This document shows positions 1 through 5,247 of a stretch of DNA of 5,924 bases, in pieces. This DNA comes from Desulfobulbaceae bacterium. Lineage in GTDB: Bacteria > Desulfobacterota > Desulfobulbia > Desulfobulbales > Desulfobulbaceae. The position numbers and the translations under genes were made by a program. The stretch lies in assembly GCA_007121995.1 (NCBI GenBank), contig SKJK01000088.1, forward strand, positions 1 to 5,924, written 5' to 3'. Below the pieces are notes generated by a model. That model did no database searches. It worked only from the letters and a program-made list of their open reading frames with translations, and was not told the DNA's origin. The first letter of the stretch is position 1. Every line of letters begins with the position of its first letter.

Positions 1-2
1 CG

Positions 3-323
3 GCTCTTGGTGCCGGATTGATACTCTTTGCTGTTCTGTGCCAACGATTGCTCAAAGGAAGCCGGCTGCGGGGCAATATCATCGTCGAAACATCGGCGGA
101 GAATCAAGGTGAGGGCAGCGCTGGGATACTCGCCATCCTCAAAAACCGACTCGACAGCGTTCAATTGGTCAGTGTCATCGACAGCGGCACGTCTCGCCGG
201 TATCGTTTCACCTTTGCCGGCGGTACCGGTGAACGCGTTGATCAGTTGGCGTCTCTCCTGCGGAAGAGTTGCGCTGCCATTTCCTCGGTTCATATCCAGT
301 TTCATCGTTCTGGAGAAGTGTAA
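3..323 (+). CDS. C-terminal part of a DUF4956-like membrane protein (5' end outside window)
   Basis: The frame is open to the left edge, so only the last 106 residues are visible; a TTG at 18 is an internal codon, not a convincing start. The visible part begins with the end of a hydrophobic helix (ALGAGLILFAVLCQRLL), followed by a soluble domain of about 85 residues with beta-alpha character (GNIIVE, LDSVQLVSVIDSG, YRFTF, VDQLASLLRKS, ISSVHIQF). This is the layout of the end of DUF4956 proteins, several membrane helices followed by a small cytoplasmic ferredoxin/ACT-like domain. It stops 5 bp before a CotH-family gene, and DUF4956 genes are known to sit beside CotH and VTC-type polyphosphate polymerase genes. 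That context supports the assignment more than the sequence does. An MgtC/SapB-type C-terminal domain is the main alternative. The biochemical role of DUF4956 is not established. Confidence 0.6.
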   Translation, partial: ALGAGLILFAVLCQRLLKGSRLRGNIIVETSAENQGEGSAGILAILKNRLDSVQLVSVIDSGTSRRYRFTFAGGTGERVDQLASLLRKSCAAISSVHIQFHRSGEV

Positions 324-328
324 GTCTC

Positions 329-2086
329 ATGCCTACGAGAATGCTTACCCGATTATGGCTGCCCCTGCTTTTCCTCCTCTTTGCGCTTGTCTGTCTGTTT
401 TTCGAGCGGTCACCTTTCTTTGCGGAACTGCAACAGTCCCTGCAGACCGATCAGGTGCACACCGGAATGCTCAATTACGGAGAAAAGGGAAGATTAATCA
501 AGGAATTAGGGTTAGTGCGGCTGGTCGATAACGACGGTATTCGTTTTGTTCCCACCGAGGTCAATGAGGCATGGGTCGCCGCACAACCTGATCTCGAAGT
601 TATCCCTTTCCAGAAAAAAAGGAAGATTGATCAATATCTGTACCAGGTACAGCCCAGCAGTACCCCTATCACCGTGTCGCATTTTTTTCCTGATGGTGTT
701 CCCCACAAAGGCGACTGGCCCATTCTCGCCATTCAACTGTCGCCTGAAGCCCTCTATGACCCGGAACGGGGCATCATCGCCAATCGTGCGTACAAGGGCC
801 GGGAGTGGGAACGTGCCGCGGAAGTCTCTTTCATCGTCAACGGCGAGATGCAGTTTTTTTCAGCAGCGGGATTGCGCATCCACGGCGGTAAACGGCGACT
901 CACGCAGCCCTTCCAGAGCTATCGTCTGTATTTCAGGAAAAGATACGGTATGCAAGAGGTCCCGGACGGTGTCATGCTGCAGACTGGTTTTCCTATCAGA
1001 ACACTGGTGGTGCAGATCGCCGATTGGCCTCCCGACCAACCGATGAACAACCCGCTGGCCTATGACATCTCGGAACAGATCGGCTGTCTGGCCCCGCAAA
1101 CCCGCCTGACCGAAGTATATCTCAACGGCGTTTCCCAGGGGATGGCTTATGTCACCGAGCACCTCAGTCGACGGCAATGGGATCAGCGCATGGGTGATGG
1201 AGACGACCTCGATTACATGTTCTACAAATGGCGGGGAACTATTCCCCATGCCGATGAAGTCGAATTCATCCGCAGGATGTGGACCTATATCAACGCCCGG
1301 GAAACCTTCAGCTTTGAACGGGTCTCTTCGTCCATCGACATGGACAACATCACCCGCCATGTCTTCTCCTGGGTGTTCAACGGCACCACTGACTACTGCC
1401 AGGGTGTGGCCTTTGTCGACAAGAATGATCCCGATGCCAGGGTCCGTTATCTCAACTGGGATATGGACCACAGTTTCTGGGACTGGCGGGCGAACACCTA
1501 CAGGATCGATCGACCCAACTGGGAGCAGGAAAGTATCAGCATCATTTATCGAGACAGGCATCACTGTGACCGCACCAAGCTCTTCAGCCGCCTGGTCGAC
1601 GAAAGTCCTTCCTACCGCACCTACGCCCTGAGTCTTTTCACCGAGATCCTCAATCACCGTCTCACCGACGCCTTTCTCCATGAGCGTGTCCGGTATTATG
1701 AGGAGATGATGCGCGGCTTCGGAGAGCCCCATGAGGAATATGTGGCCATGTTGACCGAATTCATAGACAATCGCCGCCGGAAGGTCAGAGAAGACATGAG
1801 CCACCATTTTGACCTGCAGGGCCCTTTCGCCTGCAGGGTGCTCAACAGTGGCGACTACGACCTGATGGTCGATGGATATCCTTACAGTGGTGACTACGAT
1901 GGGTTTTATTTTCAGGGGCAGAATATTCGGATTGTCCCAGCCGACGGCAACAAGAAGCCGCTCCACTGGATTGTCAACGGTGAAAGGCGAATCTCTCCCT
2001 CTCTTGATCTGGTCGTGGAGCGGGAGATGCACATTGAAATCGTCCCAGCCGGCAAGGAGCAGCTCGTTCCTTCCGTGGATGACTGA
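329..2086 (+). CDS. Membrane-anchored CotH kinase family protein with C-terminal beta-rich repeat-like domain
   Basis: This 585-residue protein starts at ATG 329, 5 bp after the upstream stop; GGAGA at 312-316 is a slightly distant ribosome binding site and ATG 341 is a possible alternative. A signal anchor spans about residues 9-26 (LWLPLLFLLFALVCLFF), so the rest should lie outside the inner membrane. The CotH kinase core covers roughly residues 125-490. It has the G-x-R-x-HGG element at 181-187 followed by KRR and QSYRLYFRKRYG, Y274-x-x-E277 after a GVSQG turn, NGTTD with Asp355, and LNWDMDHSFW at 375-384, which corresponds to the family's WDxDxSFG metal-binding motif (Asp378/Asp380). CotH of Bacillus is an atypical kinase that phosphorylates spore coat proteins; the substrate of Gram-negative homologues is unknown. 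Residues about 498-578 form a separate domain with DGYPYSGDYDGFYFQG, LHWIVNG and a final EIVPAG, resembling InlB-type/'bacterial repeat' modules often appended to CotH proteins. Family assignment is firm; function is inferred. Confidence 0.87.
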   Translation: MPTRMLTRLWLPLLFLLFALVCLFFERSPFFAELQQSLQTDQVHTGMLNYGEKGRLIKELGLVRLVDNDGIRFVPTEVNEAWVAAQPDLEVIPFQKKRKIDQYLYQVQPSSTPITVSHFFPDGVPHKGDWPILAIQLSPEALYDPERGIIANRAYKGREWERAAEVSFIVNGEMQFFSAAGLRIHGGKRRLTQPFQSYRLYFRKRYGMQEVPDGVMLQTGFPIRTLVVQIADWPPDQPMNNPLAYDISEQIGCLAPQTRLTEVYLNGVSQGMAYVTEHLSRRQWDQRMGDGDDLDYMFYKWRGTIPHADEVEFIRRMWTYINARETFSFERVSSSIDMDNITRHVFSWVFNGTTDYCQGVAFVDKNDPDARVRYLNWDMDHSFWDWRANTYRIDRPNWEQESISIIYRDRHHCDRTKLFSRLVDESPSYRTYALSLFTEILNHRLTDAFLHERVRYYEEMMRGFGEPHEEYVAMLTEFIDNRRRKVREDMSHHFDLQGPFACRVLNSGDYDLMVDGYPYSGDYDGFYFQGQNIRIVPADGNKKPLHWIVNGERRISPSLDLVVEREMHIEIVPAGKEQLVPSVDD

Positions 2087-2093
2087 TCGTGGC

Positions 2094-2100
2094 GGGAGGA
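2094..2100 (+). promoter_or_regulatory. Ribosome binding site of the propeller gene
   Basis: GGGAGGA lies in the 18-bp gap after the CotH stop. It is 4 nt from GTG 2105 and 10 nt from an in-frame GTG at 2111. The strong match shows that translation starts here with a GTG, and the spacing leaves the choice between the two GTGs open; the difference is only two residues. No room is left for a separate promoter, so this gene is expected to be cotranscribed with the CotH gene. Confidence 0.6.
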
Positions 2101-2104
2101 AATA

Positions 2105-3163
2105 GTGCCCGTGCATACTCCTTCCGTATTGCCTATTTGCCCCACTCTTCTGCCCGTGCTGCTGGCGGTGGCGATACTCCTGACAGCTTCTTCCTCGACT
2201 GCCGGTCCACTCGCCGGCTGCTCCGATCCCCTGGCGGCAAATTATGAACCCGCTGCTGAACGAAACGATGGCAGCTGTGTCTATCCGATCACCACCCATG
2301 CTCCGTCTTTTGTCTTTGAACTTCCCGATGAGGTCCATGAAACCTCGGGCCTTCTCTTTTTCGATACCCGTTTATGGACCTTTAATGACAGTAGTGGGGA
2401 ACCGGTGCTGTATGCGATCGACAGGACCAACGGAACTGTGACCCAGCGGGTTCGCCTGAATAATGTGCGCAACCATGACTGGGAAGATATTGCCAGCGAC
2501 GACACCTATCTTTATGTCGGTGATTTCGGGAATAACGATGGTACAAGAACCAACCTGGCGGTCTACAAGGTTCCCCTTGCCGCCCTGCCGAAGAAAGGAG
2601 ATGCAGAAGTTGAGGCTGAAATCATTCGATTCAGATATCCTGACCAGGTGAGCTTTGCACCATCCCGCACCCATAATTTCGACTGCGAGGCCATGATCGC
2701 CGCCGGAAATTTCCTGTATCTGTTCAGCAAAAACAGGGGAGACGGCCGGACCAACCTGTACCGCATTCCCAAAAAACCGGGAAATTGGATCGCTGAGCAG
2801 CAGGGCCACTTCAACAGTGCGGGCCTGGTGACCGGAGCTGATTACAATACAACACACAACGAGGTCATCCTGACAGGGTATATGCGTGTTCGCAAAGAAT
2901 ACCTCCCCTTTCTCTGGTTACTGTTTGATTTCGAGGGACATGACTTCCTGAAAGGAAACAAACGCCGAATTGAACTGATTGATACCAAGGCGTCACAGAT
3001 CGAAGGGGTCACCTATATTACCGGCCGAGATGTTGTCCTTTCCGCCGAGGCCGGTACATCCGTCAAAGCCATGGCTTATCGCCTCAATACCGCCATCTGG
3101 ACCGATCCGGAAGGTGGTAAAGGAAACAAGATGAAAGGCGCAACTCCACCAGTCTTGCCCTGA
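2105..3163 (+). CDS. Exported predicted beta-propeller protein with N-terminal GCxDPxAxNY...DGSC module
   Basis: This is a 352-residue protein with a GTG start (2105, or 2111). A signal peptide with hydrophobic core at about 15-28 is followed by SSSTA, giving a plausible signal peptidase I cut after Ala33. Residues 38-60 match the short disulfide module GC(T/S)DPxAxNYxPxAxxxDGSCxY (Cys39 and Cys58 as the likely pair), a recurring motif in secreted proteins, often of Bacteroidetes, here in one copy. The rest looks like a beta-propeller with repeated strand pairs: ETSGLLFFDTRLWTFND, HDWEDIASDDTYLYVGDFGNN, DCEAMIAAGNFLYLFSKN and QIEGVTYITGRDVVLSAEAG. Each blade starts with a Glu-containing turn (E79, E127, E195, E300), as in esterase-like phytase or SdiA-regulated-type propellers. 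Catalysis is not shown. It sits 18 bp behind the CotH gene, so it is probably exported with it and may be a partner or substrate (inference). The tail 334-352 is charged and low in structure. LAGC at 36-39 also reads as a lipobox. Confidence 0.75.
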   Translation: MPVHTPSVLPICPTLLPVLLAVAILLTASSSTAGPLAGCSDPLAANYEPAAERNDGSCVYPITTHAPSFVFELPDEVHETSGLLFFDTRLWTFNDSSGEPVLYAIDRTNGTVTQRVRLNNVRNHDWEDIASDDTYLYVGDFGNNDGTRTNLAVYKVPLAALPKKGDAEVEAEIIRFRYPDQVSFAPSRTHNFDCEAMIAAGNFLYLFSKNRGDGRTNLYRIPKKPGNWIAEQQGHFNSAGLVTGADYNTTHNEVILTGYMRVRKEYLPFLWLLFDFEGHDFLKGNKRRIELIDTKASQIEGVTYITGRDVVLSAEAGTSVKAMAYRLNTAIWTDPEGGKGNKMKGATPPVLP

Positions 3164-3170
3164 AAAGAAC

Positions 3171-3212
3171 ATCTATCGACACAGTTTTTCCAAGTCATGT
3201 GCCGAGATAGAT
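3171..3212. repeat. 7-bp inverted repeat in the intergenic gap
   Basis: ATCTATC at 3171-3177 and GATAGAT at 3206-3212 are perfect inverted copies separated by 28 nt, in the 81-bp gap between the propeller gene and the GtrA fusion gene. The arms are AT-rich and the only T-run lies in the loop, so this is not a factor-independent terminator. It could be an operator half-site pair or chance. No convincing promoter was seen in the gap. Confidence 0.25.
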
Positions 3213-3244
3213 CAAACGCTTGGAATTATTGAACCATCATACAT

Positions 3245-4276
3245 TTGAAAAATATTTACATCGGGATTCTGCAAAGAAAAAAATATCTGAAATTTCTCAT
3301 CTCCGGTTCGTTGGCGGCGATGACGAATCTGGGCGCCCTGTTTGTCCTTCATGGCCTGATCCATCTGCCGATTGTGCCGGCTGCGAGCATCTCCTTTGTT
3401 ATGGCCTACCTGGTCAGTTTTTCTCTGCAGAAATTCTGGACCTTCGCCGATACCGGCCGGGATAGGATGACCGGGCAGATGGCCATCTATTTCCTGGTCG
3501 GTGTCTTCGGACTGGTATTGAATGCGGTGGGTATGTACATGCTGGTCGAAGTGTTCCTGGTCTGGTACCTGTTGGCCCAAATTATCATGGCAGCCTCTTT
3601 GGCGGTCATGAACTATTTTCTCTACCGATGGATCTTTCGCGACAGGGAAATAAGAGTTTTGAACGGCAATAGATACAAAAAAATTCTGCTGGCCGGCTAC
3701 AGGCCGGACAAGGACAACCTGGTGCTGTATTATCGATTTCTGCGGAAAGAAATAGGACTTTCCACAACCGAAGTTGAGTTCAGGTCGGTGATGTATGCCC
3801 GAGCAGATAAGGAAGAAGAAGCAGAAGAGATGTCCCGGATGCGCAGAAAACTCGATACCCTCAAACGGCCCATTCAATTTTTCAAGGAAGTGTGGCGGCA
3901 GGCCGGCTGGGCCGAAGTAGTTTGTGTGCGGGGAGCAGCCGGTCAGGGCCTGACTGCATATCTGGCCTGCCGATTGCGATGCAAGAAATATCTGCTCAGT
4001 ATCATGGATGATTATTGCCGTGACCAAAGAAGGCCGCCACTGGAGGAGGCAACCTCGGTTTCGAGTGAACCTGCCCTGGACAACTATCCGAGGTTACGAA
4101 TAAAATTGTGTAGTATGATAGAGATGTTTGTTGCCCACGGCGCCAGTCGCATATTTGTGCCAAGCGAACATCTCCGCGAGGTTGTCACTGGCTGGGGAAT
4201 TGAGGAGCACGTTATCGAGGTGTTCCCTGAGGTGGTTGAACCGGCGCTTCCTTTAGATGAGAATCTGGATCCATGA
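3245..4276 (+). CDS. GtrA-like flippase domain fused to an N-terminal half of a GT4-type glycosyltransferase
   Basis: This is a 343-residue protein. Residues 14-132 form a GtrA-like domain: four membrane helices at about 16-38, 42-62, 78-100 and 105-128, with the paired family signatures SFSLQKFWTF (58-67) and MNYFLYRWIF (122-131). GtrA proteins are thought to move or help move undecaprenyl-linked sugars across the inner membrane. Residues 145-343 then resemble the N-terminal (acceptor) Rossmann half of GT4 glycosyltransferases: a KKILLAGYRP first strand, AEVVCVRGAAGQGLTAYLACRLRCKKYLLSIMDDY (224-257), and SRIFVPSEHLREVVTGWGIEEHVIEVFPEVVE (301-332). The protein stops where the nucleotide-sugar-binding C-terminal half would begin, and no remnant of that half follows. 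The Gly-rich loop usual after strand 1 is replaced by RPDKDN, so the half is degenerate or repurposed. The start is uncertain: TTG 3245 is the first candidate after a stop at 3230-3232, and no good ribosome binding site precedes it. The GtrA part is solid; the GT4 half is a pattern-based call. Confidence 0.78.
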   Translation: MKNIYIGILQRKKYLKFLISGSLAAMTNLGALFVLHGLIHLPIVPAASISFVMAYLVSFSLQKFWTFADTGRDRMTGQMAIYFLVGVFGLVLNAVGMYMLVEVFLVWYLLAQIIMAASLAVMNYFLYRWIFRDREIRVLNGNRYKKILLAGYRPDKDNLVLYYRFLRKEIGLSTTEVEFRSVMYARADKEEEAEEMSRMRRKLDTLKRPIQFFKEVWRQAGWAEVVCVRGAAGQGLTAYLACRLRCKKYLLSIMDDYCRDQRRPPLEEATSVSSEPALDNYPRLRIKLCSMIEMFVAHGASRIFVPSEHLREVVTGWGIEEHVIEVFPEVVEPALPLDENLDP

Positions 4277-4558
4277 GCGTGCGTGCGTCAGCTTTGTTGT
4301 TTGTGAAAAAATCCTTAAACTTTTGTCGTATATTCACAAAGAGAAGGAAGATCTGTTGGACTCAAGAGGCTGTTCCCGTCGGATTCTACTTTTTGCACTT
4401 TTTTTACCTACAAAAATACACTGAGCGTTCAAATCACGACTAAATATTTCCCCTTTTGGGCCTTAGCCTCCATTTTCATTGCACTTTACAACAAACCAAG
4501 TATCTTTCTTCAGTTGTTTTTAACGAGTCCTGTTAACCCTAACATGATGAGACTACCT
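4277..4558. other. AT-richer intergenic region, probable promoter region of the Tat-signal gene
   Basis: This stretch of about 280 bp is visibly richer in A/T runs than the genes around it. It contains the inverted repeat at 4300-4340 and a 9-nt direct repeat, TTGCACTTT, at 4393-4401 and 4479-4487. Weak promoter-like pairs exist: TTGCAC (4393) with TACACT (4417) at an 18-bp spacing, and TTGCAC (4479) with TATCTT (4501) at 16 bp; neither is convincing. An ORF of 56 codons (ATG 4273 to TAA 4443) overlaps the preceding stop as ATGA, but it lacks a good ribosome binding site and has skewed, phenylalanine-rich composition, so I do not call it a gene. No factor-independent terminator was found for the preceding gene. 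Confidence 0.5.
4300..4340. repeat. 8-bp perfect inverted repeat (TTTGTGAA / TTCACAAA)
   Basis: TTTGTGAA at 4300-4307 and TTCACAAA at 4333-4340 are exact inverse complements separated by 25 nt, starting 24 bp after the stop of the GtrA fusion gene. The arms hold TGTGA and TCACA, the half-sites of CRP/FNR-type operators, but the spacing is far too long for one CRP site. The arms are AT-rich with no T-run behind, so a terminator is unlikely. A looped operator or a weak mRNA hairpin is possible. Confidence 0.35.
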
Positions 4559-5140
4559 ATGCCACATCATACGACAGACAACACCCCGCAAACCGATACC
4601 AGCAAGACATCGAAAAACATTGAACAACCGATTGTCACCCAGGTTGAAGACCAAAGACGTCGGGAAGTGATCAAAAAAATCGCTATTGGAACCACTGCAC
4701 TGGTTGGTTTGAGTGTGCTCCCAACAAGATGGTCGACCCCCTTGGTAGAATTCGGAGCATTACCCGTTCACGCCACGACAAGCGCATTGGATACCGAAGA
4801 GGAGGAGTGGATCAGAATCAACTGGGAAGGCGACCCCAAAGCAAATAGTGAAAGCAGAGACCGCACCTGGTGGACCAGAATTCACGGCGGCGACTACAAG
4901 CCTTGGCATCGTAAATTCCCGTTACCACGGTGGATCGACGATAAACCGCGCCGCTTGGAGTTCAAATTCTCCGATGGATCAAAGTTTTCCGTCTCTAACA
5001 GTACTAAGATGCAGATGAATTCGTCAGGCCCAAAATACAACCCTGAGAAATCCGGCGAACGCGACCCGAGGAAACGTCATCCCAATATCGCGGCAAAACT
5101 TGGTGCCACCCCGGTTTGGGTGAAACTCAAGGTTATCTGA
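4559..5140 (+). CDS. Tat-like signal protein with W-x-x-P...LPxHA cleavage region; unknown mature domain
   Basis: From ATG 4559 the protein has 193 residues; TGAGA at 4548-4552 is a fair ribosome binding site 6 nt upstream. In-frame ATGs at 4544 and 4547 and a TTG at 4514 are alternatives. The N-terminal 30 residues are polar and Thr/Gln/Asn-rich. Then comes RRREVIKK (33-40), fitting the twin-arginine pattern RRxFLK with V and I replacing F and L, a moderate hydrophobic stretch (41-54), and W58-S-T-P61-LVEFGA-LPVHA (to Ala72) followed by TTS. I recognise this W-x-x-P ... LPxHAxTS arrangement as recurrent in short proteobacterial Tat-type proteins but cannot name a family. Cleavage after HA would leave about 120 residues, acidic at first (DTEEEEW), then rich in Trp and basic residues (TWWTRIHGG, PWHRKFPLPRW, RDPRKRHP) and ending in a beta-like WVKLKVI. 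No catalytic motif was recognised. It faces the convergent NTP_transf_5 gene across about 100 bp. The gene is likely real; its function is unknown. Confidence 0.72.
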   Translation: MPHHTTDNTPQTDTSKTSKNIEQPIVTQVEDQRRREVIKKIAIGTTALVGLSVLPTRWSTPLVEFGALPVHATTSALDTEEEEWIRINWEGDPKANSESRDRTWWTRIHGGDYKPWHRKFPLPRWIDDKPRRLEFKFSDGSKFSVSNSTKMQMNSSGPKYNPEKSGERDPRKRHPNIAAKLGATPVWVKLKVI

Positions 5141-5198
5141 TTCTTCACAAAACAAGATAAAAGCCCCTTAAGATTCTCGTTTCAAGCAGGGTATTATC

Positions 5199-5247
5199 AC
5201 CTGATGATGCCGGAATCCGGGACCAGAGGCAACAGGGTCTGGTTCAT
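5199..5247 (-). pseudogene. 16-codon ORF coupled to the nucleotidyltransferase gene; possible remnant of a downstream gene
   Basis: On the minus strand the stop of the nucleotidyltransferase overlaps an ATG as ATGA. GGAG at 5257-5254 lies 6 nt before that ATG, with another AGGAG at 5264-5260, so the start context is very good. The frame reads MNQTLLPLVPDSGIIR and then meets TGA and TAA in succession. It looks like the intact beginning of a translationally coupled gene whose body is missing. The alternatives are a real micro-ORF, a leader peptide, or chance. No remnant of a longer gene was recognised before the convergent gene ends at 5140. Confidence 0.3.

Noticed and set aside
28..531. Plus-strand ORF overlapping the DUF4956-like end and the CotH start
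   Set aside because: Out of frame with both recognisable genes, Cys/Ala/Arg-rich, no family pattern.
860..2338. 492-codon minus-strand ORF opposite the CotH gene
   Set aside because: It is the antisense shadow of a clearly recognisable CotH coding sequence and crosses into the next gene; the peptide has no family pattern.
3212..4027. 271-codon minus-strand ORF opposite the GtrA fusion
   Set aside because: Antisense to a frame with clear GtrA helices and signatures; rich in His/Gln, as expected of a shadow frame.
4273..4443. ATGA-overlapping 56-codon ORF after the GtrA fusion gene
   Set aside because: No good ribosome binding site, AT-rich DNA, skewed Phe/Lys-rich peptide without recognisable pattern; more likely the untranslated region before the Tat-signal gene.
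5161..5199. Possible minus-strand terminator (CCTGCTT...AAGGGGCTTTT)
   Set aside because: The stem has mismatches and a long loop, and the T-run is only four bases; not convincing.
5222..5243. ACCAGA-N10-TCTGGT inverted repeat just after the nucleotidyltransferase stop, as a terminator
   Set aside because: Only a 6-bp stem with a 10-nt loop and no following T-run on either strand.
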